Shown one piece after another: positions 55,920 through 64,000 of a DNA stretch of 64,000 nt. Within the stretch, counting starts at the first letter, position 1, and each line of letters opens with the position of its first letter. The notes beneath the pieces are model-generated. The model was not told the DNA's origin. It saw only the letters and a program-made list of their open reading frames with translations, and did not search any database. Made by a program: the position numbers and the translations under genes. The stretch is from Streptomyces bathyalis. Lineage in GTDB: Bacteria > Actinomycetota > Actinomycetes > Streptomycetales > Streptomycetaceae. The DNA is taken from NCBI RefSeq assembly GCF_015910445.1, contig NZ_CP048882.1, positions 6,135,501 to 6,199,500 of the forward strand, written 5' to 3'.

Positions 55920-57455
55920 ATGACGAGCAGCACCGAGACCACCGCCACCACTCCGCAGGTTGCGGTAAACGACATCGGTTCCGAGGAAGCCTTCCTCGCC
56001 GCGATCGACGAGACGATCAAGTACTTCAACGACGGCGACATCGTCGACGGCGTCATCGTGAAGGTCGACCGGGACGAGGTCCTGCTCGACATCGGTTACA
56101 AGACCGAAGGCGTCATCCCGTCCCGCGAACTCTCGATCAAGCACGACGTCGACCCCAACGAGGTTGTCGCCGTCGGTGACGAGATCGAAGCCCTTGTGCT
56201 CCAGAAGGAGGACAAGGAAGGGCGTCTGATCCTCTCGAAGAAGCGCGCTCAGTACGAGCGTGCCTGGGGCACCATCGAGAAGATCAAGGAAGAGGACGGC
56301 ATCGTCACCGGCACCGTCATCGAGGTCGTCAAGGGCGGCCTCATCCTCGACATCGGTCTGCGGGGCTTCCTCCCCGCGTCCCTGGTCGAGATGCGGCGTG
56401 TCCGTGACCTGCAGCCCTATGTGGGCAAGGAGCTCGAGGCCAAGATCATCGAGCTCGACAAGAACCGGAACAACGTGGTTCTCTCCCGCCGTGCCTGGCT
56501 GGAGCAGACGCAGAGCGAGGTCCGTCAGACCTTCCTCACCACCCTCCAGAAGGGCCAGGTGCGCTCCGGCGTCGTCTCGTCCATCGTCAACTTCGGTGCG
56601 TTCGTCGACCTGGGCGGTGTGGACGGTCTGGTCCACGTCTCCGAGCTCTCCTGGAAGCACATCGACCACCCCTCCGAGGTCGTCGAGGTCGGCCAGGAGG
56701 TCACGGTCGAGGTCCTGGACGTCGACATGGACCGCGAGCGCGTCTCCCTGTCGCTCAAGGCGACGCAGGAAGACCCGTGGCAGCAGTTCGCCCGCACGCA
56801 CCAGATCGGCCAGGTCGTGCCCGGCAAGGTCACGAAGCTGGTTCCGTTCGGTGCGTTCGTCCGCGTGGACGAGGGCATCGAGGGTCTGGTCCACATCTCC
56901 GAGCTGGCCGAGCGCCACGTCGAGATTCCGGAGCAGGTCGTCCAGGTCAACGACGAGATCTTCGTCAAGGTCATCGACATCGACCTCGAGCGCCGCCGCA
57001 TCAGCCTCTCGCTGAAGCAGGCCAACGAGTCCTTCGGTGCGGACCCGACCACGGTCGACTTCGACCCGACGCTGTACGGCATGGCCGCGTCGTACGACGA
57101 CCAGGGCAACTACATCTACCCCGAGGGCTTCGACCCCGAGGCCAACGACTGGCTGGAGGGGTACGAGAAGCAGCGCGAGGAGTGGGAGCGCCAGTACGCC
57201 GAGGCGCAGCAGCGCTTCGAGCAGCACCAGGCGCAGGTCATCAAGTCCCGCGAGGCCGACGAGCAGGCGGCGGCCGAGGGCGCCGGCGCAGGCGGCGGCA
57301 GCCCGCAGCCCCAGCCGGGCGGCAACAGCGGCGGTGGCCAGGGTGCCGGTTCCGGCGGTTCGTACTCCTCGGAGTCGAACGACGACTCGGGTGCTCTCGC
57401 CTCGGACGAGGCGCTGGCGGCTCTCCGCGAGAAGCTCGCAGGCGGCCAGAGCTGA
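55920..57455 (+). CDS. rpsA: 30S ribosomal protein S1
   Basis: 511 residues with four S1 (OB-fold) domains at about 36-105, 123-190, 208-277 and 294-364, rather than the six of E. coli S1; this is normal in actinobacteria. Each has the GxV..i..fGafV-type core (GVVSSIVNFGAFVDLGG, GKVTKLVPFGAFVRVDE). The C-terminal 140 residues are helical and then Gly/Ser/Gln-rich and disordered. S1 brings mRNA to the 30S subunit. ATG 55920 gives the conserved MTSSTETTATTPQ start known in Streptomyces; ATG 55893 is less likely. Third positions are strongly biased to C/G, as for a highly expressed gene. Confidence 0.97.
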   Translation: MTSSTETTATTPQVAVNDIGSEEAFLAAIDETIKYFNDGDIVDGVIVKVDRDEVLLDIGYKTEGVIPSRELSIKHDVDPNEVVAVGDEIEALVLQKEDKEGRLILSKKRAQYERAWGTIEKIKEEDGIVTGTVIEVVKGGLILDIGLRGFLPASLVEMRRVRDLQPYVGKELEAKIIELDKNRNNVVLSRRAWLEQTQSEVRQTFLTTLQKGQVRSGVVSSIVNFGAFVDLGGVDGLVHVSELSWKHIDHPSEVVEVGQEVTVEVLDVDMDRERVSLSLKATQEDPWQQFARTHQIGQVVPGKVTKLVPFGAFVRVDEGIEGLVHISELAERHVEIPEQVVQVNDEIFVKVIDIDLERRRISLSLKQANESFGADPTTVDFDPTLYGMAASYDDQGNYIYPEGFDPEANDWLEGYEKQREEWERQYAEAQQRFEQHQAQVIKSREADEQAAAEGAGAGGGSPQPQPGGNSGGGQGAGSGGSYSSESNDDSGALASDEALAALREKLAGGQS

Positions 57456-57509
57456 GGCACTGATGCCGAAGGCCGGCCGCTGAGAGGCGGAAGAGGCTGA
57501 CAGTACGAA

Positions 57510-57545
57510 AAGTGGGGCCTGCTCCTTCGGGGGCGGGCCCCACTT
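57510..57545 (+). terminator. Terminator of rpsA
   Basis: AAGTGGGGCC (57510-57519) pairs perfectly with GGCCCCACTT (57536-57545), 16-base loop, 55 bases after the stop codon. Confidence 0.8.
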
Positions 57546-57628
57546 CGCTGTCCGCGTCCTGCCGCAGGAATGCCCGCCGCCCACGCACCGTTGTCGTATG
57601 GGAACGCGACTAGTTAGGGGCGCCAGCA

Positions 57629-58645
57629 GTGCTTGAACCGCACAGTGGGCAAAGCGTGTACAAGTGGGACCAGAGCGGCCTGGAGGCTGTCGATGCCGTC
57701 CTCGCCGAGTCCGACAGCGCCGGACTGGTGATGCTGTATCACTTCGAGGGCTACATGGACGCGGGCGACGCTGGAGAGCAGATCGTCGAGCGTCTGAAGG
57801 ACACTCAGCCCAGCACCGTCGTAGCGCGTTTCGACGCCGACCGGCTCGTCGACTACCGCGCGCGCCGCCCCACCATGACGTTCCGCCGCGACCGCTGGGT
57901 CTCCTACGAGACGCCAAGGCTGGACCTGCGGCTCGTACGGGACGCGACCGACGCACCGTTCCTGCTGTTGTCCGGGCCCGAACCGGACGTGCAGTGGGAG
58001 GCCTTCACCGCGGCGGTCGGTGAGATCGCCGAACGCCTGGGCGTGTGGATCTCGGTCAACTTCCACGGCATTCCGATGGGCGTCCCGCACACCCGTCCCG
58101 TGGGGCTCACGCCGCACGGCACGCGTACGGATCTCGTGCCGGGTCACCGGGCCCTCTTCGAGGAGGCCGAGGTCCCCGGCAGCGCCGCCGGGCTGATCGA
58201 GCTGCGGCTCGCGGAGGCCGGGCACGACGTGCTCGGGGTCGTCGCGCATGTGCCGCACTACGTGGCGCGGTCGCCCTACCCGGACGCCTCCCTCGTCATC
58301 ATCGAGGCCATCACCTCGGCCACGGGCCTTGTGCTACCGGACGTGGCGCACGCCCTGCGCAACGAGGCGCTGAAGACGCAGAGCGAGATCGAGCGGCAGC
58401 TCGCCGAGGGGGACGAGGACCTCGTGGCTGTCGTACGGGGCCTGGAGCAGCAGTACGACGCACTCGCCGGGGTCGAGACCCGGGGCAGCCTCGTGGCCGA
58501 GCCCGGCGAGCTGCCCTCGGCCGACGAGCTCGGAGCGGTCTTCGAGCGCTTCCTCGCCGAGCGCGAAGGTGAGGGCGGCGGGAAGGGCCCAGGCCGCGCC
58601 GGCGGGGGCGGATCCGACGGGAGCGGCGGCGACAGCTCGACCTGA
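57629..58645 (+). CDS. PAC2 family protein (proteasome-assembly-chaperone-like)
   Basis: 338 residues. The PAC2 fold shows LVMLYHFEGYMDAGDAGEQI, VARFDADRLVDYRARRP, LLLSGPEPDVQWEAF, and GIPMGVPHTRPVGLTPHGTR. PAC2 proteins in actinobacteria are related to eukaryotic proteasome-assembly chaperones; a direct proteasome link in bacteria is not established. GTG 57629 is used. The last 45 residues are Gly/Ser-rich. It lies ahead of coaE on the same strand with a 57-base gap. Confidence 0.87.
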   Translation: MLEPHSGQSVYKWDQSGLEAVDAVLAESDSAGLVMLYHFEGYMDAGDAGEQIVERLKDTQPSTVVARFDADRLVDYRARRPTMTFRRDRWVSYETPRLDLRLVRDATDAPFLLLSGPEPDVQWEAFTAAVGEIAERLGVWISVNFHGIPMGVPHTRPVGLTPHGTRTDLVPGHRALFEEAEVPGSAAGLIELRLAEAGHDVLGVVAHVPHYVARSPYPDASLVIIEAITSATGLVLPDVAHALRNEALKTQSEIERQLAEGDEDLVAVVRGLEQQYDALAGVETRGSLVAEPGELPSADELGAVFERFLAEREGEGGGKGPGRAGGGGSDGSGGDSST

Positions 58646-58654
58646 GCCGGCGGG
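58625..58654 (+). repeat. 30-bp direct repeat, copy 1
   Basis: This segment crosses the stop codon of the PAC2 gene. It matches 28 of 30 positions at 59023-59052 inside coaE, with differences at base 13 (T/G) and base 28 (G/A). Confidence 0.8.
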
Positions 58655-58702
58655 CCCGGCCTGGACGCCGCCGGTTCAGGCGCACCGTATAGCGTGGCCG
58701 AC

Positions 58703-59359
58703 ATGCTGAAGGTCGGACTGACGGGTGGCATCGGAGCCGGGAAGAGCGCCGTCTCCGGGCTGCTCGACGGGTACGGGGCGATGATCGTCGATGCGGACAA
58801 GATCGCCCGGGAGGTCGTGGCGCCCGGTACGCCGGGGCTCGCCGCCGTCGTCGAGGAATTCGGGGAGGAGATCCTCACGCCCGACGGCAGCCTCGACCGG
58901 CCCAAGCTCGGGTCCGTCGTCTTCGCCGACACGGACAGGCTGGCGGCGCTCAACGCGATCATTCACCCGCTCGTGGGAGAGCGCTCCGCCGAGCTGGAGC
59001 GTCAGGCAGAAGAGGCGGAGAAGGCGGCGACAGCGCGACCTGAGCCGGCAGGGGCCGGCTCTCCGGAGGACGGTGGCGGCGGCGTGATCGTCCACGACGT
59101 GCCGCTCCTCGCCGAGAACGGGCTCGCCCCGCTCTACGACCTGGTCCTCGTCGTCGATGCCTCGCCGGAGACCCAGCTCGACCGGCTCGTGCGGCAGCGC
59201 GGCATGACCGAGGAAGAGGCCACCGCCCGAATGGCGGCGCAGGCCACACGCGAGGAGCGACTGGCGCTGGCCGACATCGTGATCCGCAACGACGGCTCGC
59301 TGGAGGAGCTGGAGACGCGGGTGCGAGAGGTGTGGGAGGAGCTGCGCCGGCGGGCGTAG
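58703..59359 (+). CDS. coaE: Dephospho-CoA kinase with an internal insertion
   Basis: 218 residues. CoaE phosphorylates the 3'-OH of dephospho-CoA, the last step of CoA synthesis. P-loop GLTGGIGAGKSAVS at the start, DADKIAREVV, the LID-region sequence LVRQRGMTEEEATARMAAQ, and IVIRNDGSLEEL. Between ELERQAEEAE and VIVHDVPLLAE there is an extra Pro/Gly/Ala-rich stretch of about 24 residues that most CoaE proteins lack. Its DNA contains copy 2 of a 30-bp repeat whose first copy spans the end of the PAC2 gene. ATG 58703 gives the family start MLKVGLTGG; GTG 58694 is in frame. Confidence 0.93.
   Translation: MLKVGLTGGIGAGKSAVSGLLDGYGAMIVDADKIAREVVAPGTPGLAAVVEEFGEEILTPDGSLDRPKLGSVVFADTDRLAALNAIIHPLVGERSAELERQAEEAEKAATARPEPAGAGSPEDGGGGVIVHDVPLLAENGLAPLYDLVLVVDASPETQLDRLVRQRGMTEEEATARMAAQATREERLALADIVIRNDGSLEELETRVREVWEELRRRA
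59023..59052 (+). repeat. 30-bp direct repeat, copy 2 (inside coaE)
   Basis: It matches 58625-58654 at 28 of 30 bases, 398 bases apart. It encodes part of the insertion in CoaE in a different reading context from copy 1, which carries the PAC2 stop. Confidence 0.8.
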
Positions 59360-59380
59360 CGGCGCGCGACGGGGCGTAGC

Positions 59381-59398
59381 CCGCTCCAGTGGGAGCGG
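59381..59398 (+). terminator. Short hairpin after coaE
   Basis: CCGCTCC (59381-59387) pairs with GGAGCGG (59392-59398) with a four-base loop, 21 bases after the stop codon. Confidence 0.5.
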
Positions 59399-59497
59399 AG
59401 TGCCAGTGGTTGCGACTGGGAATAGCTACAGGGGATGAGGCGTTCCGCGCCTGTGCACCGTAACTTTCACACCGGCCCCGGTGAGGAGGCAGCCACC

Positions 59498-59872
59498 GTG
59501 TCCGAGGCCACTCCTGAGACCCTGGTCATCGAGTTCCGCGCTGCCGAGCAGCTGATCAATGCGCGCGACCCGCGTGGCGCCCTGAAGCTGCTCGACACGG
59601 TCATCGCAGCGCACCCGGAGAACACGGCCGCGCGGTTGCTGCGCGCCCGTGCGTTCTTTCTCGGAGCCCAACTGCGCCCTGCGGAGATGGAGTTCCAGAC
59701 CGTACTGGAACGCGAGCCGGACAACGCGTTCGCGCATTTCGCACTCGCCCGTACGCTTCAGCGCGCGGACCGCAAGGACGAGGCACGGCGCCACTTCCGG
59801 CTGGCCGCGGCCCTGGATCCGCGGCCGGACTTCGTCGAGGCCGCGGACTTCGACCCTCCGCGCTCTTCCTGA
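59498..59872 (+). CDS. Small tetratricopeptide-repeat protein
   Basis: 124 residues. GTG 59498 follows AGGAGG by about eight bases. Three TPR-like helical pairs fill the protein: FRAAEQLINARDPRGALKLLDTVIAAHPE, ARLLRARAFFLGAQLRPAEMEFQTVLEREPD, and AHFALARTLQRADRKDEARRHFRLAAALDP. It is a small adaptor-like cytoplasmic protein; no partner can be named. It is downstream of coaE in many Streptomyces as I recall, but nothing shows a link in function. Confidence 0.85.
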   Translation: MSEATPETLVIEFRAAEQLINARDPRGALKLLDTVIAAHPENTAARLLRARAFFLGAQLRPAEMEFQTVLEREPDNAFAHFALARTLQRADRKDEARRHFRLAAALDPRPDFVEAADFDPPRSS

Positions 59873-60047
59873 CACTCTCCGGCCAGGGGTGTACTGCCCG
59901 CCGGCTCGAATGCCGGGCGGACGGCACCGCCGGTGGAGCTTCGGGAGTGCCGGTGCAGGCGGAGACTCCCCGGACCGGGCTCCGGGGCCGGGCGTGCCCT
60001 GCAACTGGCTTCCCCCGTAGGGGCGTTGTGATTTGTGTTTCCCTGCG

Positions 60048-60608
60048 CTACGAGGCGTTCCCGGCCTCCCGCTCGGCCCAAGTGCGCAGCGTCGCGAAGT
60101 CCTTGGGGCGCAGCCCGCGCCGGGGGCTGACCCAGTGCAGCAGCGCCGGACCGTCGTGATGCGCGGTGACATAGCGCTTGTCGTGGTCGGTGATGCCGTC
60201 GTCGACCCACGCGAACGGGCGTCCCCTCGCCCACTCGACAATGTGCCGCGCCTTCCAGTGCGTGCCGTCCGGCCCCGGTGTGAACAGCTCCGCCCACTCG
60301 ATCACGGGTAGTCGGGGCAGACCCAGGACCGGGGCGATGTGTGTGTTGGCGTCGTGCATCCACGTGGTCGCCCACACCAACTCGTAGGGCAGCGCACTCA
60401 GTTGGGGTCCGTGCGCGGCCCTGAGCCACACGCGCAGCGACTTGACCTCCTCCTCGGGAAGAGGGGCGTTGCGGCGCACCCAGTCGGCCGGCTTGAAGCG
60501 GTGCGTCGTGTAGCCGCGCGGCCGCCGGCGCAGCCGGGTGGCGAACGGATTGAGCGGACCGTCGACATCGAGCAGGAGGAGGGGTGCTGTTGATGGCATC
60601 GCACCCAT
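60048..60608 (-). CDS. HAD-like hydrolase domain protein
   Basis: 186 residues. The N-terminal LLLLDVDGPLNPF matches the HAD nucleophile motif DxDG. WATTWMHDAN could be motif II, and PFAWVDDGITDHD the C-terminal acidic motif IV. The cap is small or missing. Streptomyces carry many such short HAD-like proteins of unknown substrate. ATG 60608 follows AGGAGG by seven bases; ATG 60599 is in frame. It is 32 bases after the MDMPI-type gene on the same strand, so the two may be one unit. Confidence 0.78.
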   Translation of the reverse strand: MGAMPSTAPLLLLDVDGPLNPFATRLRRRPRGYTTHRFKPADWVRRNAPLPEEEVKSLRVWLRAAHGPQLSALPYELVWATTWMHDANTHIAPVLGLPRLPVIEWAELFTPGPDGTHWKARHIVEWARGRPFAWVDDGITDHDKRYVTAHHDGPALLHWVSPRRGLRPKDFATLRTWAEREAGNAS

Positions 60609-60640
60609 GATGCCGCCTCCTGCCACCATCCGTCTCCGGA

Positions 60641-61321
60641 TCAGCCCGCTGCCGGCGCCGTGACCTGCTGTGCGTCGGGACTGCCGGACCAGCGCCACGA
60701 TGTGCGGCGTGGGTGGCCCGGGAGAGCGGTACGACCGGTGGCCCACAGCAGTGCCTGCCAGGGGTCGGCGTCGACCTGCACGTCGGGAAAGAGCCTGGTG
60801 AGCACGCGGCAGCACAGGTCCTGCGGCGGCTCCCAGCCGATGCCGAGGCCCTCGGCGACGTCGTACACGTGGACCAGGGTCTCCACGACTCCCATCGCCG
60901 CGAAGCCTCCCGCGTCGGCGACGCCGTACGGATGCCAGGCGCGCAGGTCCGGCGGCACAGTGCGCACCATGGCCACCAGCAGTGCGCCGCTGGCCTCCAG
61001 GACCCGCAGCAGTCCCGCCGTCCCCGCGTCCCGGTCCGCGAAGATCGTGTTGCTGGGGCCTCCCGGCTGCCGCGGCGCGAAATAGAAGGGGATGCCGTCC
61101 GTCAACGGAGGGTTGTCGGGCGTGAGTTGAGTGGCGTAGGTGAACAGGTCGTCGCTGAGGTGCTCGACGGTGTCCCAGCAGTCCCACTCCAGGGACCCGG
61201 CCTTGACGCTCCAGTCCGCCTCCGCCCCTGCGCTCAGGGCGGCCACGGCCAGCCGCACCGCCTCGTGCACGTCCTCCGCTGTCACCAGCATGGTCCGGTC
61301 CGATCCGGCGTTTTCCGACAT
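60641..61321 (-). CDS. DinB-fold mycothiol-dependent maleylpyruvate-isomerase-like protein
   Basis: 226 residues. The N-terminal four-helix DinB/MDMPI domain starts with a LVTAEDVHEAVRLAVAAL helix and has WDTVEHLSDDLF, whose His fits the first metal ligand of MDMPI; a later His in ETLVHVYDVAEGLG fits the second or third. Family members use mycothiol, the actinobacterial thiol, for isomerase or transferase reactions. The substrate is unknown. It is divergent from the SNF2 helicase gene. Confidence 0.78.
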   Translation of the reverse strand: MSENAGSDRTMLVTAEDVHEAVRLAVAALSAGAEADWSVKAGSLEWDCWDTVEHLSDDLFTYATQLTPDNPPLTDGIPFYFAPRQPGGPSNTIFADRDAGTAGLLRVLEASGALLVAMVRTVPPDLRAWHPYGVADAGGFAAMGVVETLVHVYDVAEGLGIGWEPPQDLCCRVLTRLFPDVQVDADPWQALLWATGRTALPGHPRRTSWRWSGSPDAQQVTAPAAG

Positions 61322-61505
61322 GGCGTGAACGTATCAACGCGGTATGTGACGCCGCGCGCCGATTTCCGGACGGAGGCCGGTGGACGGAAAACCACGAGGG
61401 CGTTGTCAGTGGCCGGCCTTAGACTCGTGCGCGTTCGAGTGGGGACCGTGCGTCGCCGGGGAGCGCACGGTCCCTGCAGTACGAGAAGCGGAAGCGGTGG
61501 CGCGG

Positions 61506-64000
61506 ATGGCAGTGCCCCCGAGGGACGGGCTCGCGCGGTGCGCCGCGGTCTTTCTGCCGGGGGAGCCGTCGCGCACGGGCAGGGTCGCCTTCTGGCACCC
61601 GGACGGTGCGGAGCTGCCGGCGCCCGGTGAATGCGGGATCCCGGGCGCGGTGCCGGCGGAGCTGACGGTCGCGCGGCGCCATGGAAAGGGTGCCCGTGCC
61701 CGTACGGTCGCGGCTCTCAGCGTGGGTGTGGGCGACGCGCTGCCCATGCTCGTGGGCGCACGCCAGGATCCGGGAGCACACCCGGCTGCCGCCTGCTGGG
61801 GAGCCGCCGCACTGCACGCCCTGCACCTCGTCGCGCGGGGGCGTCTGCTGCCCGGCCTCGGCAGCGGGGACACCGACGCATGGCGGGCAGGGCCCCTGGA
61901 GGCGCAGGACGTCGAGCATGTGCGGGCGATCGCGGCTGCCATGCCGGCCGAAGCGCACGCGGTACCCGTGCCCGGCAGCGGCGGGCCGCTGCGTCTGCCC
62001 GCACCGGAGGCCCTGCTGCGGTCCTTCCTCGACGCCGTTGCCGACACCCTGCCCCGCACCCCGGCGGCGCCGCACGCCGTGGGCGCTCCCTTTGCCGCGT
62101 CCGAGCCGCAGCGCCTCCCGGGAGCGCGCGAGTGGGCCGCGGAGGTCGCGGCAGGCATGGATGTGGGCGTGCGGATCTCCCTCCGCCTCGACCTCGCGGC
62201 CCACGACCTGTTCGACAGGGGCCCGGACGAGGAAGGCGCGGGCGGTGAATCGGGCAGCGAATCCGGCGGTGACCGGGTCCGCAGGGGTTCGGCGGCCGTC
62301 GTGCAGGTGCACAGCCTTGCCGATCCCGTGCTCGTCGCGGACGCGGCCCAACTCTGGGCGGGAGCCGACCACTTCGGCCCGCGCGCCCGCATCGACACCC
62401 TGCTCGGGCTGCGCCGCGCCTCCCGCGTGTGGCCGCCGCTCGGACGGCTGCTGGAGCGTCCCGTCCCTGACGTGCTGCCGCTGTCGGAGGACGAGGTGAG
62501 CGACCTGCTCGGCAGAGCCGCCACGCGGCTCGCGGCCGCCGGCGTCGCGGTGCACTGGCCGCGCGAGGTGGCACGTGAACTGACCGCGACCGCCGTGATC
62601 CGTCCCGCCCCCGGCACGGCCTCGGACGGATTCGGCTTCTTCGAGGCGGACGAACTGCTCCAGTTCCGCTGGCAGTTGGCGCTCAGCGGCCAGCAGCTCA
62701 GCGAGGCCGAGATGGATGCGCTGGCCGAGGCCCACCGGCCTGTCGTACGGCTGCGCGGCCAGTGGGTGCTGGTCGACCCCGGGCTCGTACGCAAGGCGCG
62801 CAAGCGCAACCTGGGCCTGCTGGAACCCGCCGACGCCCTGTCCGCCGCGCTCACCGGTTCCGCGGAGGTCGACGGGGAGAGCGTCGAGGCCGTCCCGGTC
62901 GGCTCCCTGGCGAAGCTGCGCGCACGCCTGCGCGCCGAACCACCCCCGCTCGCCCAGCCGGAAGGCTTGCATGCCACCCTCCGCGACTACCAACTGCGGG
63001 GTCTGGCCTGGCTCGACCTGATGACGTCCCTCGGCCTGGGCGGCTGTCTCGCCGACGACATGGGGCTCGGCAAGACCGTCACGCTCATCGCGCTCCACCT
63101 GCACCGCGCGCGGTCGGGTTCGCGGGCGCCCACCCTCGTCGTCTGCCCGGCCTCGCTCCTGGGCAACTGGCAACGGGAGATCGAACGCTTCGCGCCGGAG
63201 GTGCCGGTGCGCAGGTTCCACGGCTCCGAGCGCAGCCTCCCGGGGACGGTCCAGGAAGACTCCGGCGCCGGCGGCTTCGTCCTCACCACCTACGGCACGA
63301 TGCGCTCCAGCGCCTCCGAACTGGCCGCGCAGCGCTGGGGGTTGGTCGTCGCCGACGAGGCGCAGCACGTGAAGAACCCGCACTCCGCCACGGCCAAGGC
63401 GCTGCGGACGCTCCCCGCTCCCGCACGGGTGGCTCTCACCGGCACACCCGTCGAGAACAACCTCTCCGAACTGTGGGCGCTCCTCGACTGGACCACACCG
63501 GGGCTGCTCGGTCCGCTCAAGTCCTTCCGCGCACGGCACGCCCGCGCCGTGGAGAGCGGTGAGGACGAGGAGGCGACGCGGCGCCTGGCGCGCCTGGTCG
63601 GGCCGTTCCTGCTGCGGCGCAGGAAGTCCGATCCGGGCATCGCCCCCGAGCTGCCGCCGAAGACCGAGACGGACCACCCCGTCGGGCTCGTACGCGAACA
63701 GGCCGGGCTCTACGAGGCCGTCGTACGCGAGACCATGGCCAGGATCGAGGCGTCGGAGGGCATGGCTCGCCGTGGTCTGGTGATGAAGCTGCTGACCGCG
63801 CTCAAGCAGATCTGCAACCACCCGGCGCAGTATCTGAAGCAGGCCGCGGTGGCACCGGGCCGCGAGGGCGGCACCGTGATCGCGGGCCGGTCCGGCAAGC
63901 TGGAGCTGCTGGACGAACTGCTGGAGGTCATCCTCGCCGAGGACGACGCGGTCCTGGTCTTCACGCAGTACGTGGAGATGGCACGGCTCATCGAGCGCCA
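61506..64000 (+). CDS. SNF2-family DEAD/DEAH-box helicase (truncated by the window end)
   Basis: At least 831 residues are visible, and the frame runs off the right edge. The first 450 residues hold the SNF2-associated N-terminal region typical of bacterial HepA/HelZ-like helicases (DPVLVADAAQLW, FFEADELLQFRWQLALSG). The first RecA domain follows: LRDYQLRGLAWLDLM, Walker A DDMGLGKT (about 518-525), DEAQ box in VVADEAQHVKN, LTGTPVENNLSELW, FLLRRRKSDPGIAPELPPKTE, and the start of the second domain VLVFTQYVEMARLI. These ATPases remodel protein-DNA complexes. ATG 61506 is used; GTG 61497 is in frame. The C-terminal motifs V and VI lie outside the window. Confidence 0.9.
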   Translation, partial: MAVPPRDGLARCAAVFLPGEPSRTGRVAFWHPDGAELPAPGECGIPGAVPAELTVARRHGKGARARTVAALSVGVGDALPMLVGARQDPGAHPAAACWGAAALHALHLVARGRLLPGLGSGDTDAWRAGPLEAQDVEHVRAIAAAMPAEAHAVPVPGSGGPLRLPAPEALLRSFLDAVADTLPRTPAAPHAVGAPFAASEPQRLPGAREWAAEVAAGMDVGVRISLRLDLAAHDLFDRGPDEEGAGGESGSESGGDRVRRGSAAVVQVHSLADPVLVADAAQLWAGADHFGPRARIDTLLGLRRASRVWPPLGRLLERPVPDVLPLSEDEVSDLLGRAATRLAAAGVAVHWPREVARELTATAVIRPAPGTASDGFGFFEADELLQFRWQLALSGQQLSEAEMDALAEAHRPVVRLRGQWVLVDPGLVRKARKRNLGLLEPADALSAALTGSAEVDGESVEAVPVGSLAKLRARLRAEPPPLAQPEGLHATLRDYQLRGLAWLDLMTSLGLGGCLADDMGLGKTVTLIALHLHRARSGSRAPTLVVCPASLLGNWQREIERFAPEVPVRRFHGSERSLPGTVQEDSGAGGFVLTTYGTMRSSASELAAQRWGLVVADEAQHVKNPHSATAKALRTLPAPARVALTGTPVENNLSELWALLDWTTPGLLGPLKSFRARHARAVESGEDEEATRRLARLVGPFLLRRRKSDPGIAPELPPKTETDHPVGLVREQAGLYEAVVRETMARIEASEGMARRGLVMKLLTALKQICNHPAQYLKQAAVAPGREGGTVIAGRSGKLELLDELLEVILAEDDAVLVFTQYVEMARLIER

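Noticed and set aside
55914..57956. 680-codon minus-strand frame opposite rpsA and the next gene start
   Set aside because: It runs through the rpsA terminator and is explained by base composition; no domain seen.

Overview
The window is a 64 kb piece of a high-G+C actinobacterial chromosome, almost certainly Streptomyces or a close relative. The reasons are the very high third-position G+C, frequent GTG starts, mycothiol- and F420-type protein families, an AfsR-like NB-ARC/TPR protein, an XRE/DUF5753 regulator, and a housekeeping order (lgt, gltBD, pyk, ANTAR regulator, livKHMGF, polA, rpsA, coaE) that I know from Streptomyces chromosomes. Every function below is read from protein motifs and context. 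No search was run.

Region 1 (1-2.1 kb) holds a membrane-anchored DsbA-like thiol oxidoreductase and lgt. Region 2 (2.1-14.6 kb, minus strand) is the most unusual part. It is an eleven-gene, almost completely overlapping operon: a LacI-type repressor, two CUT1 sugar permeases, a Tat-lipoprotein binding protein, four consecutive ADP-ribosylglycohydrolase-family paralogues, a ribokinase, a class III CoA-transferase and a CitE-type lyase. A LacI-style operator (TGGAAACGTTTACA) lies just downstream of a recognisable promoter ahead of the repressor gene. I read it as an import and catabolic cassette for a ribosylated compound: import, glycosidic cleavage, ribose phosphorylation, and CoA-dependent breakdown of the remainder. 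This is inference.

Region 3 (14.8-22 kb) has a VIT1/CCC1 transporter and gltB-gltD with a long leader. Region 4 (22-31.7 kb) is mixed: an NB-ARC/TPR protein without a DNA-binding domain, a small lipoprotein, an XRE regulator, a 62-residue orphan peptide, a PPOX flavoprotein, a zincin with a zinc ribbon, chorismate mutase, pyruvate kinase, a SIMPL protein and a glyoxalase-fold protein. Region 5 (31.8-40.8 kb) has a desA-desB siderophore pair behind an iron box but without desC or desD, a Tat-exported parallel-beta-helix protein with a DasR-like operator in its promoter, aminopeptidase N, and a low-G+C two-motif LAGLIDADG protein beside a tRNA-Leu(CAA).

Region 6 (41-47.7 kb) carries an ANTAR response regulator facing a complete branched-chain amino-acid ABC system (livK-H-M-G-F), separated by a perfect 18-bp bidirectional terminator. 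A second strong hairpin lies between livK and livH. Region 7 (47.9-64 kb) holds a Pro-rich membrane protein, a hotdog thioesterase, polA, a transglycosylase with Ig-like repeats, a second PPOX protein, a methyltransferase, rpsA with a clear promoter and terminator, a PAC2 protein, coaE (with an insertion that shares a 30-bp repeat with the end of the PAC2 gene), a TPR protein, a HAD-like protein, a mycothiol-type DinB protein, and the start of an SNF2 helicase cut by the window edge.
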